Source: Halanaerobium sp. (lineage in GTDB: Bacteria; Bacillota; Halanaerobiia; Halanaerobiales; Halanaerobiaceae). From it: a DNA stretch of 11,704 nt. This document shows, one piece after another, positions 1 to 7,974 of this stretch (its first letter is position 1; the number at the start of each line of letters is the position of its first letter). The stretch covers positions 1 through 11,704 of the forward strand of contig QBLP01000039.1 in assembly GCA_003070825.1 (NCBI GenBank), written 5' to 3'. The notes beneath the pieces are model-generated. The model made no database searches and had not been told where the DNA came from. It was given only the letters and a program-made list of their open reading frames with translations. Both the position numbers and the translations under genes were made by a program.

Positions 1-56
1 GTTTAAATTAACTTTATTTTAAATCAGCAAAGAGAAGAAAGAGGAGGATCATAAAG

Positions 57-377
57 ATGAATAAAAAATTAAAAGTATCAATTGTTTCCGGTGCCCTGCT
101 GGGAGTCATCTGCATTATCGGTGGAGGAATTAGAATGGGCTTCAGCGGCAATGAGCTTTATCTATTTGCCCTCTGGTATAACAGGTTAATTATGGGTATT
201 TTAATTGGTCTAACTAAAATGAAACCCGGACTTGAAGGGCTAATTAAAGGTGGAAATCTGGGCTTAATGGTTTCTCTTGCTTTCTATCTTTCCACAGGTA
301 TGACTGATCGGATTTCATTTTTTGCTGGTATTATTTACGGAGTGATTATTGTAGCAGTGGCCAGAAAATATGAATAG
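57..377 (+). CDS. Small hydrophobic membrane protein, unknown function
   Basis: Encodes 106 residues. An ATG start sits behind a strong GAGGAGG ribosome binding site at 41-47 with about 9 bases of spacing, so the start is well supported. The protein begins with a basic MNKKLK stretch and has about four hydrophobic segments (roughly residues 7-27, 34-52, 66-80 and 86-102), separated by short polar turns such as TKMKPG (53-58). It should be an inner-membrane protein with little mass outside the bilayer. I recognise no catalytic motif or named family. The next gene begins 29 bases after the stop, so the two may share a transcript. Only 56 bases lie upstream in the window, and no promoter is visible there. 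A small integral membrane protein is well supported; the function is unknown. Confidence 0.8.
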   Translation: MNKKLKVSIVSGALLGVICIIGGGIRMGFSGNELYLFALWYNRLIMGILIGLTKMKPGLEGLIKGGNLGLMVSLAFYLSTGMTDRISFFAGIIYGVIIVAVARKYE

Positions 378-406
378 ATTAAAAAGCGCAGCAGATATAA
401 TTTGGG

Positions 407-943
407 GTGATTAAAATTAAGGTAATTAATTTTGAAAAATATTTAAAAAAATATGAAGAGACAACAGGACTTTATCCAGAAGAGTTAATGAAGATCGGGG
501 AGAAATATCATCAAAAAGAATACTTAACTAAAGAAGAATTATACCAGCTGGCTCATTTGAATTCCACCCGCAGTTCCTACCATGTCAAAAAGAATCCTGC
601 CAACCGGGTGGAAAAAGTTACTGAGGCAGCCTATCAGCTCTATGATGATTTTTGCCGTCTGGCCCTTTATACAAGTTTAATGGGAATTGGTACTCCAACC
701 GCCTCAGCAATTTTAACTTCTCTAAACCCTGAAAAGCACTGTGTAATTGACACCAGGGTCTGGGCCAGCCTCTATAATCTAGGTTATTTTGAAAAGGAAA
801 AAGAAAGTTTTAAGCCAGACGACTACCTTAAAATAATAAAAATTGTGCGGGAGATGGCTGCAGAAGGAGAATTTACAACTGCAGAAATCGGCTATGCCTT
901 ATTCGCTTATGATGTAGTCCACCGTGAAGGAAATTTACATTAG
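407..943 (+). CDS. HhH-GPD-like (DNA glycosylase fold) protein of unknown function
   Basis: Encodes 178 residues from a GTG at 407. The recognisable part is residues 88-120: a helix-hairpin-helix with a G-I-G turn (93-95) and a TASAIL helix, followed by VIDTRVW with Asp115. This is the arrangement of HhH-GPD base-excision glycosylases, where the Asp is catalytic. The lysine that bifunctional members carry at the hairpin is absent; the stretch reads GIGTPTAS. No C-terminal iron-sulfur cysteine cluster is present, and the protein is shorter than typical MutY or Nth (over 200 residues). It could be a monofunctional glycosylase or a DNA-binding relative with no glycosylase activity. The start is uncertain. 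The GTG lies inside GGGGTGAT (404-411), which itself resembles a Shine-Dalgarno sequence, and an in-frame ATT at 416 is ideally spaced from it. The next in-frame ATG is codon 28 (488). Confidence 0.72.
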   Translation: MIKIKVINFEKYLKKYEETTGLYPEELMKIGEKYHQKEYLTKEELYQLAHLNSTRSSYHVKKNPANRVEKVTEAAYQLYDDFCRLALYTSLMGIGTPTASAILTSLNPEKHCVIDTRVWASLYNLGYFEKEKESFKPDDYLKIIKIVREMAAEGEFTTAEIGYALFAYDVVHREGNLH

Positions 944-971
944 AATTTAAAGCAGTCCACCGACTGAAAAA

Positions 972-1000
972 TTTAATTAACAGAGGACAAAGATTATAAA
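972..1000 (+). promoter_or_regulatory. Possible weak promoter before the zinc-ribbon gene
   Basis: TTTAAT at 972-977 and TATAAA at 995-1000 are separated by 17 bases and lie just upstream of the AGGAGG ribosome binding site at 1011-1016. The -35 is poor and the region is AT-rich, so this may be chance. The 78-base gap after the previous gene is the main reason to expect a promoter here. Confidence 0.3.
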
Positions 1001-1021
1001 ATTACTATTTAGGAGGATTTT

Positions 1022-2170
1022 ATGAATAAAGCAATGCTCTGCAGGGTAAAGAGAAAAGAAGAGGAGAAAAATATTTTAATCATAAAAAATAAAATTGATC
1101 CAGAGGCTCAGGGGCTTAAAGTTGATTATCAGTTTGAGGATACTGATTCAGCTGTCCAGCAGCTGATTAGTTCTCAGGTCGGTCAGGAGCTCGAGCTGGA
1201 TTTTTTAGCGGGAGAAGAAAGCTGGCAGTTAAGCAGTAAAAAAATGTTTATTTCAAATTTTGATTATGCCTATGATTTATCGAGTTTAACTGATTTTATT
1301 GATTCATTAATTACATTTAAAGCCAATGATCGAGAAATTGACCGCGAAATAATTCAGATGCTGAAAGATGATATTTTTTCTGCGGCCGTTTTCTGGGAGA
1401 ACGACACCATAGATCAGGATTTAACAGCAGAACTGATATTAAAATACTGGGATTTAGATCCAGTTCAGAACTATCCGGATAATGATTATTATAAAAAGCT
1501 AATGCAGTTTGCTGACAGTAAGCTGGATACAATTGACCAAGAAACTGCTGATTTCTGGTTTGATATTCCTGCAGCAGTCAGAGCTAAAATAAAAGAAGAG
1601 GTTGAATCAGGCAAAATCAGTTATGAAAATTGTTCAGTTTATCTTAAAACAGCAGCTAATAGAATTATTAATACCATTCTCCTAAATTTTATCAGCGAAG
1701 CAGCAGGTGAAAGCCAGGAAAGTATTAATAATCTCTTTGAAAAGTTTCACTACCAGCTGATAGATGAACTGACAAAAACGGTGCTAGAAGAAAACAAAAA
1801 ATTAAATTTAAAGCCGATTATTCCCCACGCTGGCTCTGAAAGAAAGGATTTAAGCCTGCAGCCTGACCTTAAAATCACGGAATATTCTCTCCTTGAAATA
1901 TTTGATCATTATTCAATTGCAGTCGACTTTGAAGCTTTAAACTTATTTTCTGAATCCTCTTTTAAAACACTTTCTGATTACCTTAGTAACTTAATTACCC
2001 ATCTTGATTTCTTAAATCAAATGAGAGAAAAAATAAAATGTGAAAGCTGTGGTCAGAAGCTTGATTATGAGCTGAAGTATTTAAGCAAATATGCCGTCTA
2101 CAAAGTTGATTCTGCCCGCTGTACTAATTTGGACTGCCAAAAATTTGATCAGGAAATTAAATTTGATTAA
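1022..2170 (+). CDS. Unknown 382-residue protein with C-terminal zinc-ribbon-like Cys4 motif
   Basis: The ATG follows AGGAGG (1011-1016) with 5 bases of spacing, a clear start. I do not recognise the family. Residues 1-65 are mixed charged and hydrophobic with beta-like stretches (MLCRVKRK, NILIIKNK, LELDFLAG). Residues 80-335 look mostly helical and are rich in Asp, Glu, Leu and Ile, without membrane segments or a signal peptide. The only motif is at the C-terminus: C340-x2-C343, then 23 residues, then C367-x4-C372, a spacing compatible with a treble-clef or zinc-ribbon site. A soluble cytoplasmic protein that binds a nucleic acid or a protein partner through the ribbon is a reasonable guess and no more. 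It ends 65 bases before the next start, with no terminator between, but the following gene has its own promoter. Confidence 0.8.
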   Translation: MNKAMLCRVKRKEEEKNILIIKNKIDPEAQGLKVDYQFEDTDSAVQQLISSQVGQELELDFLAGEESWQLSSKKMFISNFDYAYDLSSLTDFIDSLITFKANDREIDREIIQMLKDDIFSAAVFWENDTIDQDLTAELILKYWDLDPVQNYPDNDYYKKLMQFADSKLDTIDQETADFWFDIPAAVRAKIKEEVESGKISYENCSVYLKTAANRIINTILLNFISEAAGESQESINNLFEKFHYQLIDELTKTVLEENKKLNLKPIIPHAGSERKDLSLQPDLKITEYSLLEIFDHYSIAVDFEALNLFSESSFKTLSDYLSNLITHLDFLNQMREKIKCESCGQKLDYELKYLSKYAVYKVDSARCTNLDCQKFDQEIKFD

Positions 2171-2171
2171 C

Positions 2172-2200
2172 TTTTAAAAATTGCTAAAAAATGCTATAAT
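2172..2200 (+). promoter_or_regulatory. Extended -10 promoter for the GGDEF/HD-GYP gene
   Basis: A perfect TATAAT at 2195-2200 is preceded by TGC (2192-2194), an extended -10 element. The -35 position 17 bases upstream reads TTTTAA (2172-2177) and is weak, which extended -10 promoters tolerate. Transcription would begin near 2206-2208. The 5' end of the message could then form a small hairpin, CATCT-TTGT-AGATG, at 2208-2221, placed to act as a 5' cap-like stabiliser. Confidence 0.65.
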
Positions 2201-2234
2201 AAAAGAACATCTTTGTAGATGAATTTGATCTTAA

Positions 2235-4334
2235 ATGGAAAGGGAGTTTTTTAAAAGTGGTATGAAAAAATTAGAAGAAAACTTGAACTTTTATCGAAAA
2301 ATATTAATATTGACCGCAGCAGCCTATCTGATTTTTGCTGCTGTTTATAAATTTACAGCTGGGGTTAGTGATCCCATGTCTTTAGCAGAGAGGCTGATTT
2401 CAACTCTGGTTTTTCTTTTAACATTTGTCCTTTCATATAAATCTGAATGGCTTAGAAAAAATATCGCGGGGGTCACTTTTTTACTTTCACTGTTGGCTAT
2501 TTTTCAGCTTTTTTATTATACTTACCTTCAGAATTTTACGGTAGAACTGGCAATTTTAATTATTTTTGTCACTGCTGTTTTTAATTTAATTTTTAACTTA
2601 AATCTGCTCAAATTTATGAGTGATTTACTTTTAGTTCTGGTGATGATTTTCAGCCTTTATTTTTCTGATTCTGGCCAGATTATTACCCCACTTTATTTCA
2701 GCTCCTATCTTATGATTACAGCACTCAGCTTTTATGTCAGCTACAGTATCGAACAGTCACAGAACAGAATTGCAAAAAATGTTGAAGAATTAAGAGAACA
2801 GTATCAATTTCAAAAAACCCTGGCAGATGTTTCTTCCAGACTGGTTAATCTGGGGCTTGATAACTTTAACTTTAAAATTAATGAGGCCCTAAAGGTTCTC
2901 GGAGAATTTTTTGGGATAGACCGCAGTTATATCTTTAAAATCTCTGAAGATAAAAAGACTATGTCCAATAAATTCGAATGGACGGCTCCTGGAATAAAAT
3001 CTCAGAAAGACCGCCTCCAGAACCTGGATACTGAAAAATTTAACTGGTGGTTTGAAAGGCTGAATAACAGAGAGACCATAGTTATAGAAAATGTTGAGGA
3101 GTTGGAAGCTAAAGCAGCTCCTGAAAAAGAAATTCTCAGAGAACAGGATGTAAGTTCTTTAGTTGTCATGCCAATTTTAATCGGTGAAGATCTTTATGGT
3201 TTTTTTGGATTTGATCTTGTTGATTCTGAACTTAACTTCAGTCAGCCGGTACTTAATCAGCTTAAGATTTTTACCGATGTGATTACAACAGCAATTTCCA
3301 AACATCTAGATAACTTAAAAATTAGAGAATTGAGCTATTATGACAGTCTGACAGGACTTTATAACCGCAGATTTTTTGAGGTTGAATTAGCAAGGCTGGA
3401 CAGCAAAAGGCAGCTTCCTATTTCAATTCTGATGGCTGACTTAAATGGCCTAAAGATTATCAATGACAGCTACGGCCATAAAATGGGAGATCAGATGCTC
3501 AAAAAAGCTGCTGAGATTTTAAAAAGTTCATTAAGAGAAGAGGATATTTTGGCCCGTCAGGGTGGAGATGAATTTATTATTCTCCTGCCCCAGACGGATA
3601 AAAAAACAAGTATGGAGATTATTCAGCGGATTAAAGAGAAAACAGGTAGAATAGATGGACTGGAGCTGCCGCTTTCAATTGCAGTCGGCCAGGCAACTAA
3701 ATTTAGTCCAAAAGAGGATATAGTAGAGGTTATCAAAGCGGCGGATAATCAGATGTATGAGAATAAACTTTCTGAAAGCCGAAGCAGTAAGAGCAATATT
3801 GTTCAGGGCTTAATTAATGTACTTGATACTAAAAGCAGTGAAACCAAAGAACACGCGCTGAGAATGACTAAACTTGCCTTTGATTTTGGAGAAAAACTTG
3901 GGCTGACAGAATCAGATCAGAATCGGCTTTCTCTGCTGGCAACCCTGCACGATATTGGTAAAATTAACATCAGCGAAAGTATTTTAAATAAAGCAGATAA
4001 ATTGACAGATCAGGAATGGGAAATCATGAAAAAACATACAGAACAGGGTTATAAAATTGCTTCCTCCTCGGAGGAATTTGCTTCTGTAGCTGAAGAAATA
4101 TTTTCCCATCATGAAAACTGGGATGGCAGTGGTTATCCCCGTCAGCTGAAGAAAAAAGAGATTCCATATCTAGCTCGAATTATCTCGCTGATTGATGCTT
4201 ATGATGTGATGACCTACGAGCGGCCATACAGTAAGGCAATGTCTAAAGAAGAGGCTATTAAAGAAATCAAAAAATGTTCGGGAACTCAGTTTGATCCTGA
4301 GCTGGCAGCTAAATTTATTGAAATGCTGCAGTGA
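2235..4334 (+). CDS. Membrane-bound GAF-GGDEF-HD-GYP protein (bifunctional c-di-GMP cyclase/phosphodiesterase)
   Basis: Up to 699 residues. Residues 22-170 hold about six membrane segments. A helical linker (172-195) leads to a GAF-like sensor domain (about 195-355). The GGDEF domain (about 365-515) has an intact GGDEF motif at 443-447. The inhibitory-site RxxD (R434, D437) lies five residues before it, and D419 of YGHKMGD is consistent with c-di-GMP rather than hybrid dinucleotide synthesis. The HD-GYP domain (about 520-699) keeps H540, the HDIGK motif (572-576), H601, H625-H626, DGSGYP (630-635) and D654. Both active sites look complete, so this should make c-di-GMP from GTP and hydrolyse it, with the balance set by membrane or GAF input. 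ATG 2235 has no good ribosome binding site. Met10 (2262), downstream of GGAAAGGGAG (2238-2246), is an alternative start, but the spacing is long. A palindrome follows 6 bases after the stop. Confidence 0.92.
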   Translation: MEREFFKSGMKKLEENLNFYRKILILTAAAYLIFAAVYKFTAGVSDPMSLAERLISTLVFLLTFVLSYKSEWLRKNIAGVTFLLSLLAIFQLFYYTYLQNFTVELAILIIFVTAVFNLIFNLNLLKFMSDLLLVLVMIFSLYFSDSGQIITPLYFSSYLMITALSFYVSYSIEQSQNRIAKNVEELREQYQFQKTLADVSSRLVNLGLDNFNFKINEALKVLGEFFGIDRSYIFKISEDKKTMSNKFEWTAPGIKSQKDRLQNLDTEKFNWWFERLNNRETIVIENVEELEAKAAPEKEILREQDVSSLVVMPILIGEDLYGFFGFDLVDSELNFSQPVLNQLKIFTDVITTAISKHLDNLKIRELSYYDSLTGLYNRRFFEVELARLDSKRQLPISILMADLNGLKIINDSYGHKMGDQMLKKAAEILKSSLREEDILARQGGDEFIILLPQTDKKTSMEIIQRIKEKTGRIDGLELPLSIAVGQATKFSPKEDIVEVIKAADNQMYENKLSESRSSKSNIVQGLINVLDTKSSETKEHALRMTKLAFDFGEKLGLTESDQNRLSLLATLHDIGKINISESILNKADKLTDQEWEIMKKHTEQGYKIASSSEEFASVAEEIFSHHENWDGSGYPRQLKKKEIPYLARIISLIDAYDVMTYERPYSKAMSKEEAIKEIKKCSGTQFDPELAAKFIEMLQ

Positions 4335-4340
4335 TGCCCA

Positions 4341-4382
4341 TTTGAACCAGGTCCAAATCGTACGATTTGGACCTGGTTCAAA
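4341..4382. repeat. Perfect 42-bp palindrome between the c-di-GMP gene and sbcD
   Basis: The left arm 4341-4361 (starts TTTGAACCAGG) and right arm 4362-4382 (ends CCTGGTTCAAA) are exact reverse complements over 21 bp with no spacer; the centre is CGTACG. As RNA it would form a stem of about 19 bp with a 4-base GUAC loop. It has T bases before the stem and A bases after it, the reverse of an intrinsic terminator, and no T-run on either side in either direction. It is therefore not a standard terminator. Alternatives are an RNase III-type processing hairpin in a message spanning the two genes, a protein-binding site, or a cruciform-forming DNA element. The palindrome itself is certain; its role is not known. 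Confidence 0.97.
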
Positions 4383-4414
4383 AGAATTGATTCACAAAGT
4401 TGAGGAGGTTAATA

Positions 4415-5524
4415 ATGAGCTTAAAAATTATGCATACAGGAGATCTGCACCTGGGGATGAAATTTAATCAGTACCCAAATATCAGCTCCGAACTTGAAAA
4501 TGCCCGCTATCAGGCACTGGGAAATGTAGTTGTCGAAGCTAATCAGAGAGGAGCCAATCTGCTGGTTATTGCAGGTGATCTCTTTGATCGAGCCAGTATT
4601 AAAAATTTTAAGATCAAAAAAGCAGTTGAAATTTTAAATAAATTTGCAGGCGAGGCAATTTTAATTCTGCCCGGAAATCACGACTACAGTGATGGTGTCA
4701 GCAGCCTCTGGTCTCAATTTAAAAAAGAAATTAAGGGAAGAATGCTGATTTTGGACCAGGAAAAAGCCTACCTGCTCAATGAATTTGGTTTAAATGCAGC
4801 TGTTTACCCGGCTCCCTGTGACAGGAAACTTTCGAGTCAAAATAAATTGGGCTGGATTAAGAATTTAGATGAGAAGCCGGATGCTGATTATCATCTTGTT
4901 CTGGCTCATGGAGCCCTGGCAGGTTTTTCACCTGATTTAAATGACGATTATTTTAAAATGACAGAAACAGAACTTTTAAATTTAGAAATGGACCTCTATC
5001 TTTTAGGCCATTCCCATCTTCCCTATCCCAAAAAGGAAAGTGTGAGCGGCCATAAAATTTTTAACAATGGAACTCCAGAACCTGATGGTATGGACTGCAG
5101 CCATCACGGCACGGCCTGGTATGTAGAATTAAATGAAAATAAGGAAGTTGAGGCAGAACAAATAAAAACGGGTAATTATCATTTCGCTGATCTGCAGGCA
5201 GAGCTAAACTCTTTATCTGAGCTGGAAGATTTAATTAGTGATATTTTAGCTTCTGAAGCTGAGACTAAAATTTTGCGCCTGCAGCTTAAGGGAGAGCTGC
5301 CGCGGGAGGAATTTGCTGAAAAAGATAATGAGTTTGCCCGCCTGAGGGATAAATGTTTTTATGTAAAGATAGATCAGAATTATTTAACTATCAGAATTGA
5401 TCAGGATCTAATAGCTGAAGAATTTGCCGAAAATTCTTTTCCCTATCAATTATTAAAAGAACTGGAAGCTGATCACCAGGCCCAACATCTGGCCTATAAG
5501 ATGCTGAAGGAGGTACAGGAGTGA
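4415..5524 (+). CDS. sbcD: SbcD/Mre11-like DNA repair exonuclease (nuclease subunit)
   Basis: Encodes 369 residues. I chose ATG 4415 because GAGGAGGT (4402-4409) sits 5 bases upstream; the upstream in-frame TTG at 4400 would begin next to the ribosome binding site itself. The calcineurin-like metallophosphoesterase motifs of Mre11 are complete and in order: D10-x-H12, GDLFD (54-58), GNHD (87-90), H165 in AHG, and GHSH (198-201) with H199 and H201. They bind two Mn ions and cut DNA ends, hairpins and single strands, working with an ATPase partner. The partner is the next gene, which overlaps by 4 bases. The C-terminal region (about 235-369) is the less conserved capping and partner-binding part. 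In Firmicutes terms it could equally be called YhaO-like. I see no promoter directly upstream, so it may be read from the preceding gene through the palindrome. Confidence 0.92.
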   Translation: MSLKIMHTGDLHLGMKFNQYPNISSELENARYQALGNVVVEANQRGANLLVIAGDLFDRASIKNFKIKKAVEILNKFAGEAILILPGNHDYSDGVSSLWSQFKKEIKGRMLILDQEKAYLLNEFGLNAAVYPAPCDRKLSSQNKLGWIKNLDEKPDADYHLVLAHGALAGFSPDLNDDYFKMTETELLNLEMDLYLLGHSHLPYPKKESVSGHKIFNNGTPEPDGMDCSHHGTAWYVELNENKEVEAEQIKTGNYHFADLQAELNSLSELEDLISDILASEAETKILRLQLKGELPREEFAEKDNEFARLRDKCFYVKIDQNYLTIRIDQDLIAEEFAENSFPYQLLKELEADHQAQHLAYKMLKEVQE

Positions 5525-7950
5525 AAATAAAAAATTTCAGTACCGAAATTTTTGCAGGAATCAATAACAGAGAATATCAATTTGAGGATGGTTTAAATAT
5601 TCTATTAGGAGATAATGAGGCCGGCAAGAGTACAGTGATCAATGCTATTTATGCTTCTTTATTTATCAGCCCGCAGCTGAAACTAAATACCACTGAGGGG
5701 AAGGAGTTTAAAGCAAGATTTCTGCCCTATCCGGATGGAGACTTTGCCGAGGCAGAGCTTGAATTTGAAGCCGAAACTGAGACTTATAAATTTTATAAAA
5801 AGTGGAGCAACAGCAATTACCAGGGCTTTTTAGAGCTCCCTGACGGCCGCAGAATTGAAAAGTCAGGTAAAATTAAAGAATATAAAAATCAGATCTTTCC
5901 CTATGGTAAAAGCACCTATAATAACATAGTTTTCAGCAGTCAGCAGGATATAAAGACGACTTTAAAAAGAATTAGTGCTGAGGAAAATCCGGAATTGATC
6001 GATACCATTAATTCATTTTTGCGGAGAGCTGTAATGGAATTAGACGGAATTTCCATTGATAAATTCCGCAGTAAAATTGATAATCAGCTGGAGGAACTGA
6101 CCAAAAAGTGGAATCTTAAGGCAGATGCAGTCAGCAACAGCAGCCGTGGAGTTAATAATCCCTATAAGGTTGGAACCGGAGAAATTTATGATGCCTATAT
6201 TGAAAGGGAACAGCTTAGAGCCAGGATTAAGCAGGCAGAGGTAAATGAGCGTCAATATGAAGAACTTGGACTGGAAATTAAAAAGTTGAAGCAGGAGGAA
6301 GCTCAAATTATTGCTGAGATTAAGGAGCTTTCTAAAATAGAGTCGGAAATAAACCTGCGGGCAGCAGTTGAACTGGAAATAGATAGTCTGGCTGAAAAAA
6401 CAAAAAAAATGAATCAGGTTGCTCAAAAGTGGCCAAAACTCAAGGCAGAACTGCAAAAATTAGAGCAGAAGCAGGAGAAAAAGTCAGCAAAGCTTGCAGA
6501 ATTAAAGGCTGAAATTGAGCGGGCTGAAAAGTTGAAAAAAGAGCAGGAAATAAAAAGTAGGCTTGCTCAGATTAGAACAGCAGAAAAGAAGCTTGCCGAA
6601 CTGAAAGAATTAAAGGCTGAGATTTCTGCCACACCGGAGCAGGTAGAAAAGCTGGAAACATATAAAAATAAAATAGCAGCAGCAAAAGCAAGCCTCAAAG
6701 CTGCAAAGTTAAAAGCAAAACTCAATTTTTCTGCAGCAGAATCGATTAAAATTTCAGCCGGGGTTGAGGGTGAAAAAAATGTTGCTGAGGGTGAAATTAT
6801 TGAGGCTGATGGTTATTTAAGAATTAAAACTGAAGAGCTGGATATTGAAATTGAATCAGCAGAAATAGATTTTAAGAGTTTAAAAAAGGAATTTGAAGAA
6901 AATCAAAAGAAATTTGAAGAATTGAAAACAGTAATGAAAGTTAAAGACCTCGCTCAGGCAAGGAAAAAGCTGCAGGAGCTGGCTGACCTGAAGCGAAAAA
7001 TTGAAGCCAATAGAGATAAGATTAAGGAACTGCTGGCAGGAGAAAAATTAGAAAGTCTAAAAGCTGATTTATCCGAATTAAAAGGATTAGAATCGGCGCG
7101 GGAGACTGAGCTGGTAAGAAAAGACATTGATTCTCTGACTTCCAAGCTGGCAGAGCTGAATACAGAAATCAAACTTAAAGAAACAAAAATTGGGGAATTT
7201 AAAGCGGATTATCAGTCTTTAGAAGCACTCAAAGAAGAGCTGCAGCAAAAAGAAAAGAAGATAGAAACTCTACAGCAGAGACTGGAAGAACTTGCTTCTC
7301 TACCAGAGGAATATAATACTACAGCTGAGTTTATCAGTGATCTTAAGGCTAAGAGAGAAAAGAGAGAAGAAATTAATCAGAACTTAAGGGAGAAGACAGC
7401 TAAGCAGCAGCAGTTAGAAAATTTACTGCCGGAAGCTTCGGCGAGAGAGATGGAAGCTGAATTTAAAGAGCTGGAGCAGAAATTAGCCAAGCTTAAAAAG
7501 CAGTCTCAAAATTTGCTGCAGATTAAAGAAGTTTTCGAAGAAAAATTAGAAGAGATGGATCAGAATTCATTTCAGCCTTTAGTCGATAGTTTTAGCAGGA
7601 ATCTAGAAGTTTTAACTGCAGGTAAATATCAGGCAGGTTTGATTGACAGTGATTTTTCAATTAAAATTAAATCAGCTGCAAGTAGAGAACTGCCCGGAAA
7701 ATTTGAACTGCTTTCTTACGGAACTTATGATGCAGCTGCTCTTGCCCTGAGGTTTGCGATTTTTGACAACCTTTTTCAGGACTATGGAGGATTTATTATT
7801 CTGGATGACTGTCTGGTTAATTTTGACCCGGAGCGCAGAAAAAATGCAGTCAGGCTGATTAAGGAATATCAAAAAAAATATCAGATAATTTATACAACCT
7901 GTGATCCAGAGCGTGCAGCTGAGTTTGAGGCTAATATCATAAAAGTATAA
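5521..7950 (+). CDS. sbcC: SbcC/Rad50-like (YhaN-type) coiled-coil ATPase, no zinc hook
   Basis: Encodes 809 residues. The GTG start overlaps the sbcD stop (GTGA) and follows AAGGAGGT (5507-5514), implying translational coupling. The N-terminal ATPase half has Walker A GDNEAGKST (30-38) and a Q-loop near Q141-Q142. Coiled coil runs from about 225-395 and 451-675. The C-terminal half has the ABC signature LSYGT (731-735), Walker B FIILDD (758-763) and a D-loop around NFDPE (767-771). The Walker B position normally held by Glu is Asp763. The only cysteines are C764 and C794, so the Rad50 CxxC zinc hook is missing. In its place, between the coils, is a beta-rich insert (about 398-450) containing AEGEIIEADGYLRIKTEELD. 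At 809 residues it is shorter than classical SbcC (over 1000). It should gate and tether DNA ends for the upstream nuclease. The symbol is by similarity; YhaN is the other candidate name. Confidence 0.9.
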   Translation: MKIKNFSTEIFAGINNREYQFEDGLNILLGDNEAGKSTVINAIYASLFISPQLKLNTTEGKEFKARFLPYPDGDFAEAELEFEAETETYKFYKKWSNSNYQGFLELPDGRRIEKSGKIKEYKNQIFPYGKSTYNNIVFSSQQDIKTTLKRISAEENPELIDTINSFLRRAVMELDGISIDKFRSKIDNQLEELTKKWNLKADAVSNSSRGVNNPYKVGTGEIYDAYIEREQLRARIKQAEVNERQYEELGLEIKKLKQEEAQIIAEIKELSKIESEINLRAAVELEIDSLAEKTKKMNQVAQKWPKLKAELQKLEQKQEKKSAKLAELKAEIERAEKLKKEQEIKSRLAQIRTAEKKLAELKELKAEISATPEQVEKLETYKNKIAAAKASLKAAKLKAKLNFSAAESIKISAGVEGEKNVAEGEIIEADGYLRIKTEELDIEIESAEIDFKSLKKEFEENQKKFEELKTVMKVKDLAQARKKLQELADLKRKIEANRDKIKELLAGEKLESLKADLSELKGLESARETELVRKDIDSLTSKLAELNTEIKLKETKIGEFKADYQSLEALKEELQQKEKKIETLQQRLEELASLPEEYNTTAEFISDLKAKREKREEINQNLREKTAKQQQLENLLPEASAREMEAEFKELEQKLAKLKKQSQNLLQIKEVFEEKLEEMDQNSFQPLVDSFSRNLEVLTAGKYQAGLIDSDFSIKIKSAASRELPGKFELLSYGTYDAAALALRFAIFDNLFQDYGGFIILDDCLVNFDPERRKNAVRLIKEYQKKYQIIYTTCDPERAAEFEANIIKV

Positions 7951-7974
7951 CAATTAAATATTAAAGGTGATTTG

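Noticed and set aside
396..401. TATAAT just before the HhH-GPD-like gene as a promoter
   Set aside because: No acceptable -35 at 16-18 bases upstream and no extended -10; kept only as an alternative in the start-codon finding.
953..966. Small hairpin CAGTC-CACC-GACTG after the HhH-GPD-like gene, possibly a terminator
   Set aside because: The stem is only 5 bp and is followed by AAAAATTT rather than a T-run; too weak to call.
2208..2221. CATCT-TTGT-AGATG hairpin as a riboswitch or operator
   Set aside because: The 5-bp stem at the predicted 5' end of a leader of about 28 bases is too small for a riboswitch; at most a message-end stabiliser.
2171..2234. c-di-GMP riboswitch upstream of the GGDEF/HD-GYP gene
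   Set aside because: The leader is too short and none of the conserved GEMM riboswitch sequence is present here or in the other intergenic regions.
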